Assembly (NCBI GenBank): GCA_949710005.1
Contig: OX453273.1
Coordinates: 38,129,038 to 38,193,037, forward strand
Reading direction: 5' to 3'
Length of the DNA: 64,000 nucleotides
Source of the DNA: Ricordea florida
Taxonomy: Eukaryota; Cnidaria; Anthozoa; Corallimorpharia; Ricordeidae
The translations under genes were made by a program, and so were the position numbers. Below are positions 1 to 13,200 of this stretch, piece by piece. Every line of letters begins with the position of its first letter. Position 1 is the first letter of the stretch. Below the pieces are notes generated by a model that was given only the letters and a program-made list of their open reading frames with translations, ran no database searches and was not told the DNA's origin.

Positions 1-885
1 GGCAGCTCTATCGAACAAATGCACTTGTGATTCGCTGAAGATCTGACAGATTTAATGAGTGAATTGACAATATCTTACCACTTGATTCACTGACTCATAT
101 CCTCGCTCACTAACAGACTGACCAACAGACTTAATGATAGGGTAACTGACTGCCTAACTCACCCAGTCACACACTGACTACCTCGCTAGCCGAGAGAATC
201 TCAGACTCACAAAAGAGCGTATTGACCGTCTTAAGCAACACCTGACTGACTGTTGGACAGACAGACTTCCTTATCTCTCCACTAAAATTAACGTACCGAA
301 TGGTTCATTACGGAACTACGGTTGACGCTGCCTACCAAACTGCTAAACTGGCTGACTGTAGAACTCTGAAAGAATAACGGCTCAATGAGAACCCAGTAAG
401 GGGCTTCCGAACAAGCGAGGTACATGTAATTAGTGCTGATAATAGTCACGTTAAGTGAAGGCTAAACAAAGACTCACCCCCATCATTAGCTATATCATAA
501 CCATTAGCAAGATTACTTACACCCCCCCCCCTCCCATTAACAATATCATAACCATTAGCAATATTACTCACCACCACAATTAGCAATAACACAACCAATA
601 TCATCATCATTATTATTATTAATGGTAGTAGTATTCTTATAATAAATTTATTGATATTCTTGTTTGGTGCCACACGATGGACACAATTCAGCCAAAACCA
701 AGCTCAGAAAAAACACTGAGTACCTTTGGCCTCCACCCTTTCTATTGGTTAAATAACACAACAAAATCGACCAAACCAAACGTATCAAAAATCTCTTTAC
801 AAACTAGAAGGTAAAAGTCCACTCACAACGATCAAAACATAATAATAATAATAACAACAACAACAATAACAATACCAACAATAAA

Positions 886-928
<43 letters not shown>

Positions 929-940
929 TATCTATCTTAC
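1..940. other. ADGRV1 intron 24 (partial), low-complexity DNA
   Basis: No exon was found. Bases 50-250 are degenerate ACTGACT-type repeats, 474-600 hold three imperfect ATTAGCA/ATATCATAACC units, and 838-932 is an (AAT)n/(AAC)n microsatellite touching the exon 24 donor. Confidence 0.6.
838..932. repeat. (AAT)n/(AAC)n microsatellite
   Basis: Almost pure AAT with interspersed AAC units for about 95 bases, nine bases downstream of the exon 24 donor on the minus strand. Confidence 0.95.
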
Positions 941-1247
941 CTAGAGTTCCCTGAGCTCGGATTACGTCGAGTGTGAGCGTATTAATGCTCTCTCTAATAT
1001 CAATACGGAACGGAGTAGTTGCTGGTAGAACTGAATCATTTACATCCGGGACGCTTGACATGAACTGAAGGAGGCCATACGGGTAGTCACTCTGTTGAAT
1101 AGTGATGTTAACTTCAGTGAAACCAGGCTGAAGACTTGCTGCACTTGTTGGTGTCATCCCGTCTGATGGTAATACTGACGTCAGTTTTAGCGTAAAATGT
1201 TCATTTTCTTCTGGTAGCAGATCATCATTGACGGGTACATCAAGAGC
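941..1247 (-). CDS. ADGRV1: ADGRV1 coding exon 24 (Calx-beta end and boundary), last exon in window
   Basis: 307 bases, phase 0 to 1, residues 1611-1712. It reads VPVNDDLLPEENEHFTLKL and IQQSDYPYGLLQF, then DVIRAQGTLG before CTAG|GTAAGA. The reading beyond the donor (a poly-Leu run from the AAT microsatellite) is intronic. Confidence 0.93.
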
Positions 1248-4200
1248 CTGTCAAAGAAAAAATGTATGTTAACCAAATCAATCAAGCTCGATGCAATAAA
1301 AGAAAGAAGATACCATTTAAAGGACGTGGTTGATTCACGTACCGAACGCGTAATGAGTTGCATTGAGAAAAAAGCCAAAACATGCGCACAAATATTCCAT
1401 GCGGATGCAAACGCTTAATCAGAACGGAAACAGGTTTTTGCAATACGGTGCATATAGTCTCATTCGCGTCTGCGTCACACTCCTCGAGGGTAACGCCAGC
1501 ATCGCAGTCCCTTGTGAAGCTTTTGCACTGCTTACATTTCATTGGCGTAGAGTTTGGACGTGCCAGGACAATATGGCGCTGTAGTTTCATTAAACATATT
1601 ACTTTACGGTACGGTTCTTATTTTTCTATCTTTGAATCAGAACGTGAAGAGTGACCATACTTTGAAAAGCTATTTAACAGAACCATACTGTTCGTTTATT
1701 GCACCTTGTGATTCTCCCTTTTCCATGGGAACATAAAACGTCCTGAACAGTTCTTTAGAAGGATGAACACAATTCCAATTCCAAATCCTAGTTTTTCTAT
1801 GGAAGTGCATGCCTTAACGAACACAGCAGCGGATCGGAACGTACGTTCATTACACTACTTACTTCAATCACTGTTCTCACAGAAAGCTAACTAAATGCTA
1901 AAATGCAGAAGAGCAAGTAGCTACTTCACCATATGATTTCGTTTTCAAATATTGTTGTCAGATATAAATCAAAATGTCAAATACCTTCTCATTCTCGTTC
2001 TCGGCAAACACCACACTGCCACTTGACATAAGAAAGTCTTCCGAGGCTTCCATGGAGCTTGACCCTTTATATACAGCCCACATCACCGTCGCCGTACCAA
2101 ATGCACCCTTTGATCGGTCAATTGTTACCGTCACATTAGTAGACTCTGACACGACGACTGGGCTGATCGATTGGAAGCCAAACAGTCCGTTGGCGTTATC
2201 ACTTTTTAGGACTTAAACAGAATGAAAACACACTCAAGAACACGAAAGGAAACACAGGTATTCAGGCTTTCTATTGCTATCAGTGCTCTTGTTAAGAAAG
2301 CTTCAGAGGGTCAGCAGCTTTAGGAACTCTAAGCGGATAGCGAACTCTTTTAGGAACTCTTAGCGGATGTCAAATTCAAAGCTGAGTTCATAGCTGACTG
2401 GTTTAAGGAGGTCCGAAAGGGGTCGTTGCTGTAAATAAAAACGTCGCCGGCAAATTTAAAACTCTTGCCGCAAATTCAAAACGGTTGCTGTAAATTTAAA
2501 ATAATTACAATGCATTTTACGTTTCAGTAGTTTCCATTCACGATGAATGAACCTTCGGAGCCACCTACGACACGACGACTGGACTGATTGATCGGAAGCC
2601 AGTCCGTTGGCGTTATCACTTTTAAGGACTTGAACAAAATGAAAACACACTTAAGAACAATTTAAAATAATTGCAATGCATTTTACGCTTCAGCAGTTTT
2701 CATTCACGATGAATAAACCTTCTGAGCCACCGTCTTTTTCTCATTCGCAGCGACATTTTTTAAACTTTGCAGCAACTACTCTGTATTTTCGAGTATTTCA
2801 TATGTGAAGCAACTTTACTGGTTGCAATCAACGATAATACACAATAAGGACACAGAGGACACTTTACAGAAAACGTGAAATCGAAGTGAAGACAAGAAGT
2901 GAAAACAAGACATCTCAACTTATGAAACAAAATAGGTACAACACGTGCTCTGATTGGCTCACTCACCATGTTTGAATTAGGCGATGTAAGCACTTTTTTT
3001 AACGACAAACCCAACCTCTTACGTTGAGTTATAGATGAAGCTACCTTGTGTTGACATAAACTATGAAAAAACCTGAGTGATTTTGACATAATTATATCAT
3101 TCCCAAGTAATGTACTTAACTAGTCATGAGCCGCAGTCGAGGGCCTTAGGAATTATTTGGAGATTTAGTAACTAGTGTAGTTAGCATGGTTTTGCGTTTA
3201 TTTTATTTCATTTGTCTTGTCTTTATATTTTTTATGTCGCTGTGACACTTGAAACAATCAATGATTTTCTTCAGAGTGCTCAATTATGAGACATCTACCT
3301 ACCTTGTAACAACATCTTAAAGTCGGACCCTGCAGTATCCAGGCTTGCCCCACCTAGTGGGCTGTACAGCACAACAGTGTAGGGTGTTTTAGCTTCCGGT
3401 TTGCTATCATCTATTGTGCTGATTGTAATTACTCTTTGCCTAACATCAGGTTCAAAGGTCAAATAGCCATTGATTGGTTTAAGCTCGTTGTTTGGTTCGG
3501 CCATGACTTTGATTAAACTGAAAAAGAATGATTTGAACAGGGACATCAATCTTTGGTCCAATTAAGCCAGTTATACTGCATAAAGTTTTAATTCGTTATG
3601 TATATATATATATATATATTCTGTGGGCTATTCAAGTCTGCGGTAGTGAACTTGAAGGGTGAAAGACGACATAAGTTTTTGCCTGATATGAAATGCTTTA
3701 TCCACACCCATGGTTATTATAACTGTTAGATCACTCAATGCGATCATTCATCTTAATTTTGGTTCGACTTCAGGTTACATAACAGTACAATGGGAAGCAC
3801 ATAACAGCACAGTACAATAGGAAGCACATACCACAGCACAGTTTTGAAAACTCAGATTTCTTTTTTTCCGAATTTGCCTGTGACTGTGCTGAAAAATACA
3901 TCTTTCACAGCTTCTCTAGGCTCTAAACATACCATCTTGATTATTTCATAGCGGTTTTTGTCTCAAAACGTATTCTTACCTCAATTGTATCGCATGTAAG
4001 CCCAGTCTTAAGTCTGCGATCACTGCACAACTTGCAGGGCATTCTGGGACTCTATTCTCTGCCTTGCTGGCATACATAATCACGTTGTTTCAATGGCATT
4101 GCAGCTTAAATACTCTAATAAACTGTATCTCGGTTTAAAATAAGATCCCTTGTCAGGTTAGGTTGGGATAACCGGATCAATGTTAGTATCTGGACAACTG

Positions 4201-7200
4201 TGCACCACACCAACCCATCCCCTAACCCAACATTCACGCTTAAAACTTGTTGAGTTAGGAGAGGGGTAGGTGCACAGTTGCTCAGATACTTACATTGATC
4301 CGAATAACCTGCACGGTAATTGTAAAACTAGAATTCAGGATTCTCAGTTCAAAACAAAACTTACTCTGCCACAAGAACATCGGGATAAAGTGTTACATCC
4401 TGGAGGCAACCCGTGAACTGGGGCTCGCCAATTAGTCGTTTACCGACTCTATAAACTGCGCCACTTGTAAACGATCCTGAAGGCAAAGACCTGTGAAGCA
4501 AAACAAAAGTTCTGTTGTTCTAATACGAACGTGATTCTCATATATTATGCCATGAAATACACCCTTTCATTTCTTATAACTCTGTCAATAAACAAAATTT
4601 TAAATTAAACACGAGCGGTAGTGTTTTATTAACTTTAATCAAAACAGAAGCAGTGGGCGACCAACTGTAGGTCCGAAACAACACGAACGAAGGTGATCTC
4701 TTACATTTGACTACTGCACCAAGCTTCACTTAACATGAACAAACTTGAGATACTATTTAATACAAATGAACAGAATTCTGTGTCAGAATTAACAGCATCG
4801 TTTCGATAACAATGCACAATCAAATCACGCCGGCGTCATTACAAATAAAAGATTTGAACTTTGCGGGTCACTCCTTAAAAGAAGGGTTTCATTTTTGTTC
4901 AGAGTCAAAATAAATCTCTTTGTTGCAAACTATCTTTAAGTACTAATCAAGCTGCATTGTTAAAGCATTTCCAAATTCCAATTCGATCAGAAACCAGTAC
5001 AACAATAGTCACCCTGTGGATGTGCATGTGCGAAAACCTACTTCCTTATCTTTTTATTATTATCACCATCACCACCATCATCGTCATCGTCATCATCATC
5101 ATGAGCACTGGCATTGGCATAGGCAACGGCATAGGCACAGGCAATGGCATTGGCATTGGTATTGGTATTATTATTATCATTATATCATTATGTAAACAGA
5201 AACGTAAAAAGGTCAAATTACCATGGGCTGCCGACGGAGTCCCCATCAATGTAAAACCTGGCTTCTGGATTGGTAGCAGTCACAGTAATAACAAGAAGAT
5301 GCCAGCTACCATCAGCAATATCCTTTCCAAAATCTATTTCAGTCTGCAAATGAGAAAAAAATCAAAGCGACCCAAAAGATTATATATTGAACCTATTTTT
5401 TAGTAGTCTTAGCAAACATATTTCTTATTAAGAGGGTTGTCCAATACTCCGAAAAATGTAGGCATTGCATTGTATTGTATTATATGGCCATAACAATAGT
5501 TCAACAATGCATTCTAGAATGACACAATGCATTTCAATACAATGCTGTGCATAAATATGTCGTAGTATTGGACAAGTATGGTAAAAAAGATTTTGGTAGT
5601 ATAGTTATAAATTTAATGTTGTCAATTTTTATTTTTTTTCAATCCATGGCTGCTATTGATAACTGTATTCTGCATACTAAAAGGGTCACCCTGGGAACGT
5701 TTGGGGTTCTACATACCTCTTACTATCCGAGTTCGAGGTCCGTACTGTAAGTTACGGACGAGTTTTTTCCGCTCGGATTTATGGCCCAAGCGCGAATACA
5801 GTGTAAAGGAAAGAGATTCATGGAGTAAAAAAAAAACATAACTTACGCTGCCAGACAAATAGGAGAAGTTTGACAGCGTTGTGTGCCCTGTGGTGTTGAG
5901 GCTCAAAGCAAAGTTCACTGCGTCTCCTGCAACACTGGCCAACACATATCCCATCGTCCCTGTGGATGCATTCACCCACAGCCTGAAATGGAATTAGATA
6001 AGAAAGTTCATAAGTTACGATCTGCGGGAACCGCTTTTTTTTCTTACCCTCTGAACCATTAAGTCATTTCAAATACTTTTGCTGGATATGTGAACAGTTT
6101 ATTAGGGGCTAATGACCATGTGCTTTTGGCTTGCAACTCGTAATAAAACCTTGAAACCAGCTGAAAATCGATAGTTATGATATTTACGCCCGGGAATTTC
6201 AAAAATAAGAAAACCCTTTCAAGTTGGTGATTGAAGTGGCGCTGCTTTTCGGCACGAGGAATTTTGCGAATCAAAGTGAAGTCAAAAGAACACTCGCACA
6301 AGAAGCTAAGTACTTATTATTCGATAAGGATTCTCAAACTCATCATTAATGCATGAAGGCAGGACAAAGGAAATCCGGCACCGTGGCGTGTTTGGATATC
6401 TGATGACACAAGGCTCGTTTTTCCAACGTCAGTTACTACTTCTAAATAATTTCCTTTAAGAAGCCATATCAAACCCAAGATACGCGTTTCATCACATATC
6501 AAACACCTCGAAATTCGCTAAAAAGACTCCAATGCGCGTGGCTTTCAGCTCTCTCCTCGGTATTTGATATGTGATAAAAAACCGTATCTCGTATTTCATA
6601 TATTATTTGAAGGGTTAAATGGGTTCTGTTGTTGGTGTGTGATAAAACTAGAGATGAACCTGAAAAAGCTGGCCTTTGAGGTTGCAATCAATTTCCGCCC
6701 AATAACAGTTCAATTACATATGTAGAGTACTTCTAAGCGCGACTCTTTGTCTTCTGAAACATACAAAATGCTTTGCTATAGTTTAGTTTTACTTATTGTC
6801 TTATTCTTGATTGACATTTGTCATAGAATCAAGATTTTTATAATAATCAATAAGTCATAAGTCACTAACCTTACGCTAAACTGTGCCTCCAGTTCAGGAA
6901 CTCCTGGTGCCTCAACAAATGATTCTGTGTTTAAAGACAGTATATTTACCTCATAGCAACAAAATCTTGATAATTCTGCTATAGCCGATACGTGTATTCA
7001 TTGTAGCCTTGCTTATTTTACCGCCAAGGCTCGTTTGAATGCTCTTTACATTTCCACCGTTTTCGTTTGTGCTTACTTTTTTGTTTCGTCCAACTAAAAT
7101 GGGCTAAGAATCCATACTATGAAACTTAAAAAAGCTGGAATTCCAAGACAAAGCTTGGTCCTGACTTTTGCGCGTCGAGCGAAAATGAAGATTAGAGCCG

Positions 7201-10200
7201 TTGAGCAACTTATTGTATTACTTTAGCGTGATTTTTTTTTTACTTGGCGATACAATATCCTGGAAAAAACTGCACGGGTGATACCTTTAATATTTCCTTC
7301 CCACCCTGGCAACAAATACATCATTCATTTCATACATATTCAGAATTTGTAATCTAATGATCTAAAAAAGGGCACAAATAACTCCGACAAATCGGCCTTG
7401 CTAAGTTGGCAGATATTGCAAAGGCCACGGGCTCACTTCTGTGTGAAGAACATTACTTTTCAGGCACTAAAATTACGATAAAATCTTCACTATTTTCAAA
7501 CCATCTGCAGGGCAATTATGTACTACTTATTAACCGAGAGTGAGGTCATTATAGGGAAATCTCGGACCGAGGCCTAGATGTGCAATACATCAATAAATCA
7601 AAGCCGAGGTCTGAGATTTCCCTGTAATGACCGAACGGACGAGGTTAATAAGCTATTTATTATCAGGCCTTTTTAGCACTGGACTGAAAGAAAACCGGAA
7701 AGGTTTTAAATATCCCCTTGCTCGCGCAAGAGATCATTCAAGCTCATATTCACTGAATCGAACACAGCTGATCATGCGATCGAAACCAGAAGTAACAGAA
7801 GAAACAGTTTCTTTGACAATGAGACAACTTTTGTCTATATTAAAGGAAAAAATTTTTTTTTTGAAAAAATTTTCATAATACCCGGTCATTACAAGAAAAT
7901 CTTGCCCGCTCAGCAGCCAGTCAAAGCGCGCGTACAATTGTAGCCATATAATAAGTATAATGAAACCCACAAATAGATAAAATGGTATATATAACATGTA
8001 ATGGGTAGCCTCCGATAAACTCGTTCTTTACGCTTCGTCACCGAGAAGATCGCGAAAAATTTAACAGTAACTATTCTTACTTAATGCCAAGCCAAGTTAC
8101 TAAACGTTACAAGGATCTGTTTGAGTTGATTAATTACAGTTGAATGGCATCATTGTCCCAACATTTATCCTGTCAACTAACTTGAGACTGTGAGTTAGTG
8201 TTGCGAAAAGAGGTTAATGGGTAGCCTTCTACGAAGATTGATGAGACGCTCTTGGGGCTTTGTCACGCATTCGGGAAAATCGCGAAACGTTTAATCGGAT
8301 GACCATGTTACGTTTCAAATACAAAAGCAATGGAACTTGCCATTGTTGGTGCCGTCAAAGCAATACACATAAGTCCCTGTATTCTGTCTTCTTTGACTGG
8401 GCACACTAGTGACACCAGCCATCTTTGAACCAAGCAGGAATAGATCATACGCATTATCGGATCTGATGGACGATTCTGAAGCAGTCTCTATTTCCCATGC
8501 AACCTAAGAAGATAAAAGTTCTTTTTACGAAAAATACCCACACAAAATACACGCGTACATTGAAAAGATCAATAAATAGAATCACTACTAGGGATGATAT
8601 CTATGCGTAGCTGAAGGCTGCGTTCAAGTTAAACATCACAAGAATTAAAAGAGTTTGGTGTTGCGAGATGTTATTTTGCCCATAAGGGGATAAGACTCTT
8701 AGGAAATACATCCATGAAAGTTGAGCTACTTTACATCATGCTGAGGTCTTTAATCACTCAGACGTGGGTGTGCATATCAAAGGAAGCATTACAGTTACAT
8801 TTCATTCACTTTAATTTTTCACGTTTCTGCAGAATGACACACACCCAAACGACTTAAAGTGATAAACCTTGGTGGCCTATCACTGTTTGTCTGTTGCAAA
8901 TTAAAACGGCTGGATTTTGCCAAGCTTTGTGTGCGTAGTAATAATAACAATGCATTTATACCGGAGTACATATACAACAGACCTGCCACTTATGAAGTTT
9001 ACACCTGTTGAAAACTAGACAAAAACAACTCTACAAGTAGATTCATTTTGCAATATATTAATTAAGAATTAACAGCTGGTGGCACAAATTGCCCCAGTCA
9101 TAAAACACAGACAGAATTTTTTTCAATATGAAAGATTAACCATACCAATATTTTTCTAAATATTAGATGCTTAAAAACTTTGGAATTTTTTTTAAATTCT
9201 GACCTTTACAGTTCCCCATGTTCCTTGATCTCTTAGCACTACCAGATTTTTTATAGTAGTGGATTCCATTCCCGGGTTGAAGTCCTCAGCGATGTCTACA
9301 GACCTGTTAGCAAATTTGAATAATCCATTGGGATAGTCATTGGCAGTCACCGTAAGGAGCGCAGTAGACTGAGCTCCAATTTGCCCGTCCTCACCCGTCT
9401 GAATTCCTGCAAACAATCGACGAAGACTTAACAAAATCATGACAAAAAAAATCATGACGAAAATCATGACAAAATCAAGACGAAAATCATGACTAAAATC
9501 ATGACTAAAATCATGACTAAAATCATGACAAAAATCATGACAAAAATCATGACAAAATCATGACAAAAATCATGACAAAAATCATGACAAAAGCAACAAG
9601 TGAAATGTGAGACCGATCGAGCTACGCAAAATACATGATTTATTTCATACATATTCAGAATTTAGACTTTATAATCTACGAAAGGGCACAAATAAGCCTG
9701 AAAAATAGGCCTGGTTTCATAGCTCAGTTGACAAAGTGTGGCAGATATCGTACAATGCTTTTTCTTTTCTTTTTTTGAAATAATCACCTCTGCATTTATA
9801 CTAAAACAATTATTCGCCTCAGGCTTAGTGATTATCGGTGAATATTCACTGATAATCACTTCGCCTTCGGCGAATACTTGTTAATTATGACTCACTACGT
9901 ATATTTAAATTCAGTAGCATGGTAACTAGGCTGTTCCAGCCCCCCAGATGGTGAGGGGCGAGGCCGATCGTGGAAAATTGGGAGGGCGCTGAGTTTTTCT
10001 CCTCTTCCCCGTCCCTCTGATTTTCCCCTCTCAGCCTAAAGCTCTCCCCTTACCATCTGAGGGCCTGGAACAGGCTACATGGTTAACATAGCGAGATTCA
10101 GTATTGTCTACGTTTGTAATATACAACCTTTAATTTTGAGCCAGAATTATGATCTCGATTTTACCTGTAGCATTGAGCATTCTAAGTTCAAACTGTTCAT

Positions 10201-13200
10201 CCAACTCCGCGATTCCATCACTTCTTGGTGTCACCGAGATAACTTGAGAGGGATCACCATCAAAAAAGGTCACAAAATCAGCAACCACACTGAATTCTTG
10301 TCCTGGTAACAATTCTGATACACTTCCGTTGGGCCACCTGTGCATGATTTCCCAATACACTCTGACCTGACCAAACCGGGGCGCACGCTCCACACTGGAA
10401 AAAAAGATAGACCTCTCGTTATATCACAACTTAAACGGAGTGAAATTACTTAAAGAATTGAGGCCGGGCTAACGTAAACAACTCGTAAGGTGTATACACG
10501 CCTGTGCACGCTCTAAGCTCCTGTGTATTAAAGAGTGGGGCAGATTGGTGATAGGGTGGGGCAAGAGGGTATAAAGATACCCCAGACACTATAAAATAAA
10601 GGGATCAAGTATCTGGGCAACCAAGCACCTACCCCTCCCCTAACCCAACATTAACGCCAACTTTTTAACTTATCATAACCTGTTGGGTTAGGGGAGGGGT
10701 AGGTGCCCAGATACTTAATTTAATCCAAATAAAGGACTAAAAAACACACGCCCTGTAATTGGTTGAACCTTTAAAGCGACCGGCGAGATAACTCGAGTTA
10801 CTGTTTAAAAAAATAACTCAGATACCACGCGCGCGCGTACTACAGCTCTTCCCGTGTTCTTCCAACATCCCGCGTGGTTTATCACGCCGGTAAACCCATA
10901 GAAACTGCGGTTTATTGTTTAAATAAAAGAAATATAACTCGTGCATTAGGTTTGTACAGGCTTATACAAATCTCAGAGAGTTAAGGAGAATTCTCGAGCA
11001 GGTACAAACACTTGACGTTTGGTTGCGTCCTTGCGCGATCTGCTCTCAAATTCTCTCAAGCGCTCCTTGGTTTTTATAAACCTGTATAAACACAGTAGAT
11101 GAGTTTTATTCAGTTACTACTGTCGAAATTCTATTTCAGTATTACGACAAGTCTTTGTGATCATTTAAGCTTGTTTTCGCTTTTTGTTGCAAAGCCTATG
11201 TTTCTTGTTCAGCCTAAAGTTTAAAACAGTTTTAACAGTAAAGTTTTTAAACTGTAAAAGTGACAAGCTTAGTAATCAGACAAGAATTATCTCCACCTGA
11301 ATTCCACAGTGGATCCTTCGGTTGTTGTCTTGTTCAATGAATTAGCAGCAAACTGAAAGATCCCTGTCCCACCGTCACTGGCATAGATAGACACAGTAGC
11401 ATTGATGTTGCCATAGAGAACTGTGTCACCTGTAGCATTGATAAGCTTCACAGCAAACGTTTCCACGCCCTCTGGTGTGCTGTCATCCATAACCCATATG
11501 GAAATGTCCTTTCTGAACACGCCAACTTCAAATGTGACTCGTTCCGTCTTTGGTTGATAGTCCCCTGAAGCGGACGTGGCTGTCCCATCCATAGTTGTAT
11601 AGAATACACTTATAGTACTTTGTCCGTCGCCACCGCGTTCTATGGTAAGGTTTCCATACTGTCCCTCAGTTACTTGGACCAGTGTTGGTGCCGCAAAGTA
11701 GACTGGATCGTCGTTTTTAACTATTACCAGAACAGCTTCACGAAGCTGTTGACTTGCAAGTCTTGCATCGTTGGAAACATTCACAAGGTGCACGGTGAAC
11801 GATTCATTTCCCTCTGGGATCTGAGAAAAATAAACTACTTAAGTGGGGAAACTCGTCCATAAATACAAATGAACCAAGATTAAAGAATTGAAAATCAAAC
11901 TAGTTCAAACATGTGCTCCTTCAGAAAATGGCTCTGGTAAGTTATCGGGTAAAATGGGCGTGAATTTCCCCAGCAAGAGACTTACACTGTATACAATGTA
12001 CTTTGCCCTCCTACTACAATTTATACAATGCCTTGGAAAGCCGTTGTATATTCGTCAGTATTCCACCGAACCTTCCCAGTGATCAGTGCAATTCAACAAA
12101 ATCACACCCAACCTTCCCATCGTGCGTTGCAATACTCGGCAGTTTCCTTCAACTGTTGTTTGTATTTTCCATGACGTGGTATAAAATGTTTATGCAACCC
12201 TTTCTCGTGGTATACCGTGATATATTCCACGAGTCACTTAAAATACAAGTGACTCGTGGGCTATTTAACAATTATTCTCAGAAATCGGGGTGAATAGTGG
12301 CAGAATATAACTGTTCCTAAAGCCACTATTCACCGAGATTGAAGAGAACGATTGTTTTAGTATATACCAATGAAGCAATCTCGGTAGGGAGTATAAGCAA
12401 ACACGACGACGACACAGAGAATAACACAACAGGTGAAAAATTTCAATCGTTGAAGCGTGCTGAAGCGAGACTTACCTGACTTTCCAGGATTTCCCAAGTA
12501 AAACCTCTTCGAAAAAGCCGCAAAGCGTGAATCGACGGCAGCCATATTTCACTAGCTTGGACGCCATTTTGTTTTTTTCTTCAACACCCACTGGGACAAG
12601 GATTACCCAGAAGTCCCTACATTATTCACCTCCTAGGAGGTGGATAGTGTTGAATGTCCCAAGGTGGAGAGCCAATCAGATTGCTCAAAATGCCAAGGTT
12701 GGTATATACTAATACACGGTATACCGGCCGAGGGCGTTGCATAACTAATATATACGTTGTAGTTCAATTTCTACTTTGGTACAATTTGTTTTTGTACTTG
12801 CACAAAAATATTAAACTAGTACAAAATATTTTCAACTGGTACAGAAGTTTTTAAACGAGTCCATTTTTTACGCTGACACAAGAGCAATTTCAAAGTTATG
12901 GTTGTATTTACCCTGTTTGATTTCTATTCATCTTGCAGGCTTCGGTATTGGTGTACTGTCTCTTAGAAACAGCAACAAGATAATATTTTGCTATATGTAC
13001 TTTAAGTTACTGTTTTAGATTCCGACGATGTGATTAAAACATCAGTGACACACTATCTTGGGTCTTGCATGTCACTGTTTAGTTCGCACCACATCACATG
13101 TTATTTTGGGTAAACAAATACACGGCTAAATGGAATCTATTCGCCAAATACAAATATGACTGTCTCTACAGACAACGGCTTACCTTATCAGGTAAGGACT

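Noticed and set aside
446..673. Minus-strand 75-codon frame with VSNIANGYDI repeats
   Set aside because: Encoded by short tandem repeats; no splice sites or Calx-beta similarity.
804..940. Poly-leucine extension of the exon 24 frame
   Set aside because: It is the translated AAT microsatellite beyond a clear CTAG|GTAAGA donor.
5046..5249. Glycine/isoleucine repeat frames on both strands
   Set aside because: Simple-sequence repeat next to exon 20.
9464..9652. VMIFVMIF repeat frame, transmembrane-like
   Set aside because: Translation of the 11-bp minisatellite in an intron.
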